Assembly: GCA_963725655.1 (NCBI GenBank) | Contig: CAVRYY010000001.1 | Coordinates: 2,170,001-2,234,000, forward strand | Direction: 5' to 3' | DNA length: 64,000 nt | DNA from: CAVRXT01 sp963725655 | GTDB taxonomy: Bacteria; Acidobacteriota; Terriglobia; Acidiferrales; UBA7541 | Shown here: positions 35,347 through 43,749 of the stretch, piece after piece | How the letters are laid out: the number at the start of each line of letters is the position of its first letter | Numbering within the stretch: the first letter of the stretch is position 1 | Translations under genes and position numbers: made by a program | The notes under the pieces: model-generated | The model's input: only the letters and a program-made list of their open reading frames with translations | Databases searched by the model: none | What the model was told of the DNA's origin: nothing

Positions 35347-36015
35347 GTGACAAACGTCCCAAACTCGACAGCACCAGACGGCTCTGGCACCCGGGCGCCC
35401 AGTTTTCGGGACAACGTCAAGGAAAGGGAGCTGGTCCGTCAGTGCCAGGATGGTACGGCGGATGCGTTTGAGGAGCTGATCGCACGCCATCAGCAGCGCA
35501 TTTTCTCGGTAGTACGCTCGATCCTGAGGCGGCGAGAGGATGTCGAAGATGTTGCACAGCAAGTGTTTATCAAGGCTTTCGTATCCATTCGCAGCTTCGA
35601 CATGCGAGCGGCGTTTTCGACCTGGCTGTATAAGATCGCGGTTAACGAGTGTTGGGACTATTTGCGGCGCAAGCGGGTGCGGCCGCTGTTGTATGAGGCG
35701 GATTTAAGCGAGGAGCAGAATCAGCACCTTAGCTCCTATGTAGCCACCGAGAAGGCGCCGGCGGATGCCAGCAAGCGAGCCGAGCTCCGCCAAACGGTGG
35801 AACTGCTGCTTTCGCAATTGGACGACGCGGACCGGCAAATGCTGGTGCTGAAAGAAGTGGAAGGGCTGTCGGTGCAAGAAATCAGCGAAGTGATGGAATT
35901 GAACATCAACACGGTAAAAGTGAGGCTTTTCCGGGCTCGCGCGAAGCTGGTGGAGTGGAATCAAAGACGCCAACCGCAGGCGGCCCGGGCGAGTGCAGGA
36001 AAAAGACAGGAGTAA
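35347..36015 (+). CDS. RNA polymerase sigma factor, ECF/RpoE type
   Basis: A 222-residue ECF sigma factor. Region 2 has ELVRQCQDGTADAFEELIARHQQRIFSVVRSILRRREDVEDVAQQVFIKAF (in pieces at about 28-80), with STWLYKIAVNECWDYLRRKRV after it. Region 4 has ADRQMLVLKEVEGLSVQEISEVMELNINTVKVRLFRARAKL, also in pieces, with the HTH. It is followed 15 bases later by a zinc-finger anti-sigma factor, so the pair is an autoregulated stress module. GTG at 35347. Confidence 0.94.
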   Translation: MTNVPNSTAPDGSGTRAPSFRDNVKERELVRQCQDGTADAFEELIARHQQRIFSVVRSILRRREDVEDVAQQVFIKAFVSIRSFDMRAAFSTWLYKIAVNECWDYLRRKRVRPLLYEADLSEEQNQHLSSYVATEKAPADASKRAELRQTVELLLSQLDDADRQMLVLKEVEGLSVQEISEVMELNINTVKVRLFRARAKLVEWNQRRQPQAARASAGKRQE

Positions 36016-36030
36016 GACGGGAGTAAAACG

Positions 36031-36534
36031 ATGTTTGAAGAAAACGGACTGAAAGCATGTACGGAGTTCGAGCCGTTGCTGGAAGACTGCCTGGACGGCG
36101 AGCAGGACGCGACGGAGGCGAGGCGGCTGCAGGCGCATCTGGCGGGGTGCGCCGGATGCTCGAATGCGCTGCGCGTTTCGCGCCTAGCGTCGCAACTGCT
36201 GAAGGAATTCGTCGAGCCCGCGCCGGCGCCGAGCACCGGTTTTGCGCGGCGCACCATGAATGCGATTCGGGACGAAGAGAAATCGGCAGCGGAGGTAAGC
36301 ACCTTCTGGAGGCCGATGCAGACATTTGCATGGAGGCTGGCGATGTCTGCCGGGCTGGGGTTGGCGTTGCTGATCGGCTACGCACAGGTGGCGCCGAAGG
36401 CGCCGGAGGCGAATGGCGAGGAAATCGCGCGCACCGCCGTTCCGACGGAGATTTTCCAGGATCCCATGTATTCGCCACAGAGCCGGGAAGATGTGCTGCT
36501 GATGGTTTCGGGTGCAGGCGATGACAGCAAGTAG
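36031..36534 (+). CDS. Anti-sigma factor with zf-HC2 domain
   Basis: A 167-residue inner-membrane protein. The N-terminal putative zinc-finger has C..H...C..C (HLAGCAGC, about residues 35-43), as in ZAS-type anti-sigma factors. One transmembrane segment follows at about 98-116 (WRLAMSAGLGLALLIGYAQV). The periplasmic tail is about 50 residues. It should bind the ECF sigma encoded just upstream. GGGAG lies about eight bases before ATG 36031. The stop overlaps the downstream gene by 14 bases. Confidence 0.9.
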   Translation: MFEENGLKACTEFEPLLEDCLDGEQDATEARRLQAHLAGCAGCSNALRVSRLASQLLKEFVEPAPAPSTGFARRTMNAIRDEEKSAAEVSTFWRPMQTFAWRLAMSAGLGLALLIGYAQVAPKAPEANGEEIARTAVPTEIFQDPMYSPQSREDVLLMVSGAGDDSK

Positions 36535-36916
36535 TCGCAGCGGCCGGGAAGCGGTGGCGACGGTGGTCCTGGTGTTCATACTAGGGATCATTATCGGCGG
36601 CGTGGGAACTCACGTGTGGGAAAAGCGCCAGGTGAACCCCGGGGCGCTTAGCAAGCCGTCGCGGGACGATGTGATCCAACAGATGTCGCGCGAGCTCGAT
36701 CTGAATTCCGACCAACAGAAACAACTGAGCGGGATCATTGACGATACCCGGGCACGCTGGCGCGCTCTCTATGCGCCTTTGGACGCGCAGCACGAAGCGA
36801 TCCGGCAGCAGAGCCGCGATAAGATTCGAGCTATTCTCACGGCCGACCAGCGGACCAAATTCGAGGCGTTCATGCAGCGGGTGGACGCCGAACGGAAGAA
36901 ACGCGGGGACAACTGA
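36521..36916 (+). CDS. Spy/CpxP-like periplasmic sensor protein
   Basis: A 131-residue protein with an N-terminal membrane helix (VATVVLVFILGIIIGGVGTH, about residues 13-32) and a helical periplasmic part of the LTXXQ/Spy type: LDLNSDQQKQLSGIIDDTRARW, then ILTADQRTKFEAFMQRVDAERKKRG. Proteins of this kind act as heavy-metal or envelope-stress sensors, or as chaperones. It overlaps the anti-sigma gene, suggesting it feeds the sigma response. ATG 36521 is preferred over GTG 36512. Confidence 0.85.
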   Translation: MTASSRSGREAVATVVLVFILGIIIGGVGTHVWEKRQVNPGALSKPSRDDVIQQMSRELDLNSDQQKQLSGIIDDTRARWRALYAPLDAQHEAIRQQSRDKIRAILTADQRTKFEAFMQRVDAERKKRGDN

Positions 36917-37081
36917 GCTTCTCTCCCCAAGGCCTGCCTCCGCGGCGGCCTGGCCTGGCCGTTCGTAGATAGGCGCCGCCGATACCTGGATCACCGGAAT
37001 TGTCTTTAGGATTAACCGCACGCCGCAACGTCTTCTCTCCGCAAGTTTCCCCCGCGCCGGATTCCGTTGGCAAAATTGCCT

Positions 37082-37096
37082 TATACTTGACGTGTG
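37082..37096 (+). promoter_or_regulatory. Candidate -10 element for a leaderless ndh transcript
   Basis: TATACT at 37082-37087 lies only seven bases before the GTG at 37094. Transcription would begin at about the start codon, leaving no room for a ribosome-binding site. The -35 region is weak. Confidence 0.4.
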
Positions 37097-38446
37097 GCAG
37101 ATCCCCAAACCTCTGCGGCCGCACTTGCACCAGCCGATCCACAGCGCCGGCAACGTGTGGTGATTCTGGGCGGCGGCTTTGGCGGCCTGGGCGCAGCACG
37201 CGCGCTGCGCCGCGCCCCAGTGGACATAACGCTGATCGACCGCCGCAACTTTCACCTTTTTCAGCCGTTGATGTACCAGGTGGCTACGGGTTCGCTATCG
37301 CCGGGCGAGATCGCTGCGCCGCTGCGAAGCGTTTTGAGCAAGCAGAAGAATGTGCGCGTCTTGCTGGGAGAAGCGGTGGACGTCGACCCTGCCACGCGAA
37401 CGGTGATTCTGGCCGACGGCGGGCGCTTTGGGTACGACACTCTGATCGTCGCCACCGGCTCGGAGACCTCTTACTACGGCAACGACGACTGGAAGGAATG
37501 GGCGCCGAGCATCAAGACGATCGAAGAAGCCACTGCGGTGCGGCACAAGATACTGTATGCCTTCGAAGCCGCCGAGCGGGCCTGCGATCCCGCAGCGATC
37601 AAAGCGTGGCTGACGTTTATCATCGTCGGCGCCGGGGCTACCGGATTGGAGCTTGCGGGAGCGCTGGCAGAAATCGCGCGGGAGACGCTGCGGCATGATT
37701 TTCGCGCGATCCGGCCGCAAGAGGCGCAAATCATACTGATCGAAACCGCGCCGCGGGTGCTGCCGCCGTATCCTGCGGACCTTTCGGCGAAAGCGGAAAA
37801 GTCGCTGCGCAAACTGGGTGTGGACGTGCGCACCAGCGTGAAGGTGGTGCGTATCGACGCAACGGGCGTGACCGTGCAAGGGGACGCCGCGCACGAACAC
37901 ATTCCGGCTCGAACGGTGCTGTGGGCGGGCGGAATTGTGGCTGCGGAATTTGGCAAGCGCCTGGGCACGCAGCTCCACGCGGAGACGGATCGCGCCGGGC
38001 GCATCAAGGTGCTTCCCGACCTCACCGTGCCGGGACATCCCGAGATATACATCATCGGCGATCTGGCGCTGGGGTTCCGAGCGGATGGGCGCCAACTGCC
38101 GGGCGTGGCGCAAGTGGCGATGCAGGGCGGGAGCTACGTGGGGCGGGCGATTCGTGCGCGGCTCAAGGGCGCCAAAGCAGTGCCTCCTTTCCGCTATTTC
38201 GACAAAGGCGACATGGCGGTAATTGGCCGAGCCTCCGCCGTAGCGAACATTTTCGGCCTGCACATTTCCGGGTTCCCGGCGTGGTTCATCTGGCTATTCA
38301 TCCACTTGCTGTACATCGTAGATTTCCAAAGCAGGGTCATGGTGTTCGTGCAGTGGGGATTCTTGTATCTCACCTACAACCGTGGGGCACGGCTGATTAC
38401 CGGACGAAGCGCCACGGATGCGAAGTCATCTGTACCGGAAGAGTAG
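37094..38446 (+). CDS. ndh: NADH dehydrogenase, type II
   Basis: A 450-residue single-subunit flavoprotein that passes electrons from NADH to quinone without pumping protons. The FAD-binding Rossmann motif is VVILGGGFGGLGAARAL (about residues 22-38). The second NADH-binding motif is FIIVGAGATGLELAGALAE (about 175-193). GDLALGF marks the FAD contact near 322. Hydrophobic helices near the end (WFIWLFIHLLYIV) anchor it to the membrane. ATG is absent; GTG 37094 is the only good start and lacks a ribosome-binding site. The gene is transcribed alone between Spy-like and ssb. Confidence 0.92.
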   Translation: MADPQTSAAALAPADPQRRQRVVILGGGFGGLGAARALRRAPVDITLIDRRNFHLFQPLMYQVATGSLSPGEIAAPLRSVLSKQKNVRVLLGEAVDVDPATRTVILADGGRFGYDTLIVATGSETSYYGNDDWKEWAPSIKTIEEATAVRHKILYAFEAAERACDPAAIKAWLTFIIVGAGATGLELAGALAEIARETLRHDFRAIRPQEAQIILIETAPRVLPPYPADLSAKAEKSLRKLGVDVRTSVKVVRIDATGVTVQGDAAHEHIPARTVLWAGGIVAAEFGKRLGTQLHAETDRAGRIKVLPDLTVPGHPEIYIIGDLALGFRADGRQLPGVAQVAMQGGSYVGRAIRARLKGAKAVPPFRYFDKGDMAVIGRASAVANIFGLHISGFPAWFIWLFIHLLYIVDFQSRVMVFVQWGFLYLTYNRGARLITGRSATDAKSSVPEE

Positions 38447-38528
38447 GTTCGGGTGTGATTCCTGGCATGCGGTGAATCTGCCACCGCCGCGGTTTTGGGG
38501 ACGCGGCGGCAGGCAGATGATGAACGGC

Positions 38529-38996
38529 TTAGAAGGGGATGTCTTCGTCGGAAATTTCGCCGCCGCTGGGACCGGCATCTTCGGTGACCGGCGAATCGAA
38601 TCCGGCGCTGTCGGAGGATGCCCCGCCGCCGGCGGACGCGCTCGCTGCCCGAGGCGGAGCATTATCGCCACGGCCACCGAGGAATTTCATCTCGGATCCG
38701 ACGATCTCCACGGTGGTACGTTTCTGCCCTTCCTTATCCTGCCATTCCCGGGACTGAATACGCCCCTCGATGTAGACCAGAGAACCCTTCTTCAAATACT
38801 GTTGGGCAAGCTCGCCCAGCTTGGCCCACATCACGATCTTGTGCCACTCGGTGCGCTTTTGGCGTTCACCGGCTCTATCTTTGTAGGATTCATCAGTGGC
38901 CAGAGAGAAATTGCAGACCGCCTGGCCGCCGGAGGTATAGCGCGTCTCCGGATCGCGGCCCAACCGACCCACTAGGATTGCTTTATTTACGGACAT
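38529..38996 (-). CDS. ssb: Single-stranded DNA-binding protein
   Basis: A 155-residue tetramerising OB-fold protein. Start MSVNKAILVGRLGRDPE (first residues) and ETRYTSGGQAVCNFSLATDE are standard, followed by WHKIVMWAKLGELAQQYLKKGSLVYIEGRIQSREWQD in pieces. The C-terminal third is Gly/Ser/Ala-rich and ends in DEDIPF, the acidic tip that recruits repair and replication proteins. ATG 38996 is the start; a longer frame to 39038 is ignored. It lies downstream of cpoB on the minus strand with an intergenic gap. Confidence 0.97.
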   Translation of the reverse strand: MSVNKAILVGRLGRDPETRYTSGGQAVCNFSLATDESYKDRAGERQKRTEWHKIVMWAKLGELAQQYLKKGSLVYIEGRIQSREWQDKEGQKRTTVEIVGSEMKFLGGRGDNAPPRAASASAGGGASSDSAGFDSPVTEDAGPSGGEISDEDIPF

Positions 38997-39168
38997 AGCT
39001 GACCTCCGGTCAATTTCGCGACGTTTGCGTAACCGCAAGTATATCCGAAGTTCAAAACGCGCAGCGTGGAAAAGCGGAGAGGGGCAGGACCGCGGAATTT
39101 AACGTACCAAAGCGGAGCGGCCGTCACAAATGATTGGTGGCGGGCAGTAGTTTGCGGCGGCGCCGCGA

Positions 39169-40089
39169 CTATCCGGGGCGCTGGGTAGTCGCGGGAGCCA
39201 CTTGACGGAGGCGGGCCTCGGCGCGGTGGGCCTCGTCGGTATTTGGGAAGCGACGGATCACTTCATGATACTGCCGGGCGGCAGTGGCTTTCTGCCCCAT
39301 CTCCTGATAGGCCTGGGCCTTCTTGAGCATGGCTCCGGCGAGCTTGTAGCTCTTGGGATAATTGTTGATCACCTTGTCGTATTCGGTGATCGCTCCCTGG
39401 TAGTCGCCCTGGCCGTAGGAAATTTCGCCCAGATAAAACTGGGCATTGGAGGCCAGATCGTCGCTAGGGAAATTCTTGATATAGTCGCCGAATTCCTGGC
39501 GAGCCAGATCATTCTTGCCGCCGTTGAAATCGCGCAGCGCGTTCTGGTACAGGGTTTGCGAGGAAATAGCACTCGACGAGGGTGCGCCTCCGGACATCGG
39601 CTGGCTGCTGGCCGGAGCTCCGGGAGCCGTGCCGCCGGGCGCGGTGGAGGGCATACTGCCGGAAACTTTGCCGTCGATGCTTTGCAGCAAATTCTGGATG
39701 TCAGTCAACTGCTGGGAAAGTTTGCCGACGCGAGCTTGCACGTCCTGCAAATTATCGGCAGTGCCTTGTGATTGGGTGGACAGGGCCTCGATGCGCGAGC
39801 CGGAATTGGCCTGCACTTCCTGCACGTTTTTCTGCAGTTCCTTCATATTGGCGCTTAGGCCGTTCACCGCGTCAGACGTCTGCTGAATCATCACCTTCAG
39901 CATGGCGTTGTTTTGATCCATGGCGCTGCGCAGGTCCTGCTGGCCGTGAAGCACCTGATCGACCTGGTCCTGCAGTTGCACGATCTCGCGGGATACGGCA
40001 CCGGCGGGCGCGGGACTGAACAGCGCGCCGCCAATCATCGATCCCAGAAACATCGTCGCCAATCCAGTTACTACCACGCGTTTGCGCAA
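39169..40089 (-). CDS. cpoB: Tol-Pal system protein CpoB/YbgF
   Basis: A 306-residue periplasmic protein. It has a signal peptide (ending PAPAGAVS), a coiled-coil region rich in Gln (about residues 35-130: VQLQDQVDQVLHGQQDLR and similar), a Pro/Ser/Gly linker (about 140-175), and a C-terminal TPR domain (YQNALRDFNGGKNDLARQEFGDYI, AQFYLGEISYGQGDYQGAI, LKKAQAYQEMGQKATAARQYHEVI). It coordinates peptidoglycan synthesis with outer-membrane constriction. It is the last gene of the tolQ-tolR-tonB/tolA-tolB-pal-cpoB set on the minus strand. Confidence 0.92.
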   Translation of the reverse strand: MRKRVVVTGLATMFLGSMIGGALFSPAPAGAVSREIVQLQDQVDQVLHGQQDLRSAMDQNNAMLKVMIQQTSDAVNGLSANMKELQKNVQEVQANSGSRIEALSTQSQGTADNLQDVQARVGKLSQQLTDIQNLLQSIDGKVSGSMPSTAPGGTAPGAPASSQPMSGGAPSSSAISSQTLYQNALRDFNGGKNDLARQEFGDYIKNFPSDDLASNAQFYLGEISYGQGDYQGAITEYDKVINNYPKSYKLAGAMLKKAQAYQEMGQKATAARQYHEVIRRFPNTDEAHRAEARLRQVAPATTQRPG

Positions 40090-40199
40090 GTGCTCCTCCT
40101 CCGAACCGGGAACTGCAAATGATCTCCGCGTAAAACTTTCTGCGGGCTTAGCTTGGGCTTGCCACGGGCCGCTTGAGCTTCGCGGCCGTTGAAGCCGAT

Positions 40200-40239
40200 G
40201 GCCCGCTCGACGCGGATGGATCTACACGTCGAGCGGGCC
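40200..40239. promoter_or_regulatory. 13-bp perfect hairpin between pal and cpoB
   Basis: GGCCCGCTCGACG (40200-40212) and CGTCGAGCGGGCC (40227-40239) form a stem of 13 pairs around a 14-base loop. It sits in the gap between pal and cpoB. There is no T tract, so it looks like an mRNA-stabilising or processing hairpin or an attenuator rather than a clean terminator. Confidence 0.6.
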
Positions 40240-40251
40240 GGCGGTTCTATT

Positions 40252-41001
40252 CTAGTGGATCATGACGAAGTGCGCGCGGCGGTTTTGCTGCCAGCACTCT
40301 TCGTTGGATTGTTGGCAGAAGGGACGCTCTTTGCCCCAGCTGACCGTTTCCATGCGTTCCGCCGGGATACCCAGGGAGACAAGGTAGTCGCGAGCGGATT
40401 GCGCGCGACGCTGGCCGAGACCCAAGTTGTATTCGGTGGATCCGCGGTCGTCGCAATGGCCTTCGATGCTGACGCGAATTTGCGGATAGGAGCGCAGGAA
40501 CTCTGCGGTCTTCAGCAGCGCATCGCGGGCATCGCCACGAATATCCGATTTGTTGAAGTCGAAGAACGCGTCTTTCACGTTGGCCTGGAAGAGTTGATCC
40601 AGCCCAGCGCTGGCTTGCGGGCCGGGGGCTTCTTCGGCACCGCCGACGGTGATATTGGCCGAAGCCGACGCGGTGCCGCCGGGACCACTGGCGGTGATGG
40701 TGTAGGTGGTCGATTGGGTGGGAGTAACCGGAACGGAACCTTCCGCGGCCACTTTGCCAACGCCGGGCGCCAGCGACAAATCGGTGGCATCGGTAGAGGT
40801 CCAGCTCAGGGTCACGCTGTCGCCGGCTTTAATCTGGACGGCGGACGCCTTGAGAGAAACGGTAGGCTGCGCCGCGGACGGGGGAGGAGCCTCCTCGCCG
40901 TGGCGGGACGACGGAACGTTCTTCTTGCATCCACCGACCAGTGCGACGATGCCAAGGGCACAAGCAAGAACAGCGTATCTGCGTAAACTAAGATTGCGCA
41001 T
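40252..41001 (-). CDS. pal: Peptidoglycan-associated lipoprotein Pal
   Basis: A 249-residue outer-membrane lipoprotein. The lipobox is VGGC near residue 25. An Ig-like linker (about 50-125, SLKASAVQIKAGDSVTLSWTSTDATDLSLAPGVG in pieces) is unusual for Pal, which normally has only a short linker. The C-terminal OmpA domain has VKDAFFDFNKSDIRGDA, VSIEGHCDDRGSTEYNLGLGQRRAQSARDYL and WGKERPFCQ, the peptidoglycan-binding residues (Asp, Arg) included. ATG at 41001. It belongs to the tol operon. Confidence 0.95.
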   Translation of the reverse strand: MRNLSLRRYAVLACALGIVALVGGCKKNVPSSRHGEEAPPPSAAQPTVSLKASAVQIKAGDSVTLSWTSTDATDLSLAPGVGKVAAEGSVPVTPTQSTTYTITASGPGGTASASANITVGGAEEAPGPQASAGLDQLFQANVKDAFFDFNKSDIRGDARDALLKTAEFLRSYPQIRVSIEGHCDDRGSTEYNLGLGQRRAQSARDYLVSLGIPAERMETVSWGKERPFCQQSNEECWQQNRRAHFVMIH

Positions 41002-41136
41002 TAATAAGTCTCCTTCGATGCGACCTCGCCTTGCGAGCCGGGAGGCAACGCAGCGTGGTGTGCGTTTGACTATTACTACTATAACCAGAACTACAGCAAC
41101 AACGATGTGCTCTCTTACAACCTGGTCCCGTGAAAG

Positions 41137-42483
41137 CTACTTGGTGGACCAGTTCGGCGATTCATTCGCGCCCGAAGTGGTGAGTTGCCGCGGCTCACTG
41201 CCATCCGCCAGCATCGACCATATCTCTCGCTTGCCGGTCCGCGTCGATTCGAACACCAGATGCCGGCCGTCCGGCGCCCAGCTGGGACGCTCGTTGCGCC
41301 CCTCGTCACGGGTCAGCTCAACCAATTGCCCGCTAGCAATGTCCATAATATAGATATCGAAATTTCCGGAGGGACGCCGCCAGCAAAACGCCAACAGCTG
41401 CCCGTTCGGCGCCCAGGATGGGTCCACCACGTAGCCCTTATCGGCCATCGGGATTCTCTGCACGTTGGTTCCGTCGGAATTCATGGTGTACAGCACCGGG
41501 TCGCCCGCTCGATCGCTGACGAATACGATTTGATTTCCGGTTTTCGGATTCCACGCCGGGGAAGTATCCACGCCGTTGGAATAGGTAATCCCGTGGGCCT
41601 TTGCTCCGTCTGCGTCCGACACAAAAATTGCCGGCGCGCCCGCTGAGCTGGACATGAAGGCCAGATGCGAGCCGTCGGGAGAAAAAGCCGGCGAGCTATT
41701 GGTGCCACGGAAGCGTGGGAACGAGATCATGCGGCTGGAGTCCAATGAATAGAGACATATCTGCGCGGAGGTGACCGAACGATAGGGCACGTAGCACGTA
41801 AATGCGATTCGAGTGGAATCCGGCGACCACCGCGGAGTGAGCGCGATCGAGCGCAGGTGGGTCAACTGATGCTGGTTCCCGCCGTCGTAATCCATCGCCC
41901 AGATTTCCTTGTTCCCGCTGCGGGAGCTGACGAAGGCGATCTGAGTTTGGGCGATACCCGGCAGGCCGCCGCTCAACCGCGCGACGATATCGTCGGCAAA
42001 TTGGTGCGCCAGCTTGCGGGCATCCTGCTCAGTAACCGCGCCGCGATAGACTTTTTGCAGCACGGGAGGGGCGGTGGGATTGTGAACGTCAAACAGGTAG
42101 CCGGATGCGGCCAGTCCGGTAGCGTCTACGGCTAAGTTGCCGAACGCGACCATATACGCGTTGGCAGGCGCCTGGCTCCAGTCGGTGGCGCGCAATTCGC
42201 CGGGCTGGCTGGGCACTTGGGTCGGATAGAAACTGGGACTGACCATATCCAGAATCCCGCAGAATTCCAAATCCTTCCACAGGACATCGTGGAACACTTT
42301 TTCGAGCGGCGCGGCTTGCGCCGAACGCGCTGCAAATTCCGGAACCGCCAGACGCGCCTTGTCCACGCCCAGCCCGGTACCAGTCTTAAACCAATCTTGA
42401 GCCGACGCAGGGCGGGGGGCGAACGCGGCACATAGCAGTATGATGACGATGAAAATGACGCTTCTATTGCGAAATGTATTCAA
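41137..42483 (-). CDS. tolB: Tol-Pal system beta-propeller TolB
   Basis: A 448-residue periplasmic protein. A signal peptide (NRSVIFIVIILLCAAFAPRPASA) precedes the N-terminal alpha/beta domain (about 25-160) and a six-bladed propeller with WSPDSTRIAFT, FSPDGSHLAFMS, WAPNGQLLAFC and SWAPDGRHLVFE repeats. It binds Pal and disengages under TolA drive. The frame opens at 42531, but TTG at 42483 has GAGG seven bases before it and starts at the family length, so it is preferred. Confidence 0.94.
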   Translation of the reverse strand: MNTFRNRSVIFIVIILLCAAFAPRPASAQDWFKTGTGLGVDKARLAVPEFAARSAQAAPLEKVFHDVLWKDLEFCGILDMVSPSFYPTQVPSQPGELRATDWSQAPANAYMVAFGNLAVDATGLAASGYLFDVHNPTAPPVLQKVYRGAVTEQDARKLAHQFADDIVARLSGGLPGIAQTQIAFVSSRSGNKEIWAMDYDGGNQHQLTHLRSIALTPRWSPDSTRIAFTCYVPYRSVTSAQICLYSLDSSRMISFPRFRGTNSSPAFSPDGSHLAFMSSSAGAPAIFVSDADGAKAHGITYSNGVDTSPAWNPKTGNQIVFVSDRAGDPVLYTMNSDGTNVQRIPMADKGYVVDPSWAPNGQLLAFCWRRPSGNFDIYIMDIASGQLVELTRDEGRNERPSWAPDGRHLVFESTRTGKREIWSMLADGSEPRQLTTSGANESPNWSTK

Positions 42484-42514
42484 TGTTCCGCCTCTTTGGA
42501 ATTGCTGGTGCGTC

Positions 42515-43309
42515 TTAACGTTTGAAATCAAAATAAAACTCCACGTTCACGAAATTACCTGAGTACTCGTTGGGCAGCGGCTGCACCTTACTGGCGCCTT
42601 GAACCGCGCGCACTACCGATGTATCCACCGAGGAATTTCCACTCGATCGCTCGATCTGAATATTGGCGATCGAACCGTCGCGCATGATCTGAAAAGTGAC
42701 CACCGTGCGCGGCGCAAATTGTATGCTCGGATCGATACTGGCCTGCAGCCAGTTCATGCTCACTCGGCTTTGCACCGCAGCCACGTACCAACCGTATTTC
42801 GATGCAAAATCTCCGCCGCCCTGGCCGGTGAAGCCCATCCCCGCCTGAGTAGCCTTGCCGGCGCCCATCGCGAAAGAAGTGGTTGGCACCGTCGGCGTAC
42901 CGCCGCCACCGTAAGGAACCGCGTTCGGCGGCGGTGGCTTGGGATTCTCTAAAACCTTCGACGGCTTGGTAACGTATTTGGGCGGTGGTTTGAGTTTTTC
43001 AAATTTCGGAATCGGTACCGCGTCTTTGGGAATGTCCGGCGGCGGCAGCGGCTCCTTTTTGTACAGTCCTTTCGATTCGTCCACGACTCGATTTTCCGAA
43101 ACCACGTCTGGCTTCGGCATCGGGACCGCCGGGACGTTACCGACCAGTCCTACAGAGATAGAGCCACCTGGGCCGCCCCAGGATTCACCCTGCTTTCCAT
43201 GAAAGAAGGGAAGCAGCAACAGGGCGCCTAGCACCGCGTGCAGCACCAGAGAAGCGCTGAACGGTGCGGTGAGGCTTGGCGGTGGTTGTTCTTCCGCGAA
43301 AGATTCCAT
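42515..43309 (-). CDS. TolA/TonB-like energy transducer
   Basis: A 264-residue protein in the tolA position of the operon. It has one N-terminal transmembrane helix (SASLVLHAVLGALLLLPFF, about 17-35), a periplasmic region rich in Pro and Lys (KKEPLPPPDIPKD, FEKLKPPPKYVTKPSK, LENPKPPPPNAVPYGGGG), and a C-terminal TonB/TolA fold (WLQASIDPSIQFAPRTVVTFQIMRDGSI in pieces, ending VNVEFYFDFKR). It links TolQ/TolR proton-motive energy to TolB/Pal. The ATG at 43309 is chosen; a frame to 43432 overlaps tolR. The start is two bases beyond the tolR stop. Confidence 0.88.
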   Translation of the reverse strand: MESFAEEQPPPSLTAPFSASLVLHAVLGALLLLPFFHGKQGESWGGPGGSISVGLVGNVPAVPMPKPDVVSENRVVDESKGLYKKEPLPPPDIPKDAVPIPKFEKLKPPPKYVTKPSKVLENPKPPPPNAVPYGGGGTPTVPTTSFAMGAGKATQAGMGFTGQGGGDFASKYGWYVAAVQSRVSMNWLQASIDPSIQFAPRTVVTFQIMRDGSIANIQIERSSGNSSVDTSVVRAVQGASKVQPLPNEYSGNFVNVEFYFDFKR

Positions 43310-43311
43310 AG

Positions 43312-43734
43312 TTAAGGCGTCTGTGCGCGCTCTGAGAGCGGCTGGGTAACTACGTTCACGTTTACGATGCCGGATTGGCGGAGGGCGTCGACCACCGTGG
43401 TGAAGCTGCCAAAGGGCACCGTTTCGTCGCAACGGACGTACACCGATTGGTGCTGGAGGTCGGTGGACTTGGCTTTCACCTGATCGCCGAGGTCATGAAT
43501 ATTGACCGGAGTATCGTCCAGGTAGACGCGCTGGGCGCGGTCGATGGTGACGACCATGCGGGGCTCGGAAATTTCCTTCACGGTTTTGGTCTTGGGCAGA
43601 TCCACTTCAATCCCGGATTGCAGGATCGGGGCGGTGATCATGAAAATGATGAGCAATACCAACACGACGTCGATGAACGGCACCATGTTGATTTCGGAAA
43701 GCGTCGAGCCGGATTCTTGTTGGATTTGTGGCAT
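43312..43734 (-). CDS. tolR: Biopolymer transport protein TolR/ExbD
   Basis: A 140-residue inner-membrane protein with one transmembrane helix (INMVPFIDVVLVLLIIFMIT, about residues 14-33) containing the conserved Asp of the proton path. A periplasmic ExbD/TolR domain follows (VDLPKTKTV, VVTIDRAQRVYLDDTPVN). It forms the motor with TolQ. It lies 15 bases downstream of tolQ and directly upstream of the TonB-like gene. Confidence 0.95.
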   Translation of the reverse strand: MPQIQQESGSTLSEINMVPFIDVVLVLLIIFMITAPILQSGIEVDLPKTKTVKEISEPRMVVTIDRAQRVYLDDTPVNIHDLGDQVKAKSTDLQHQSVYVRCDETVPFGSFTTVVDALRQSGIVNVNVVTQPLSERAQTP

Positions 43735-43749
43735 GAGAAAGACCTTCGA

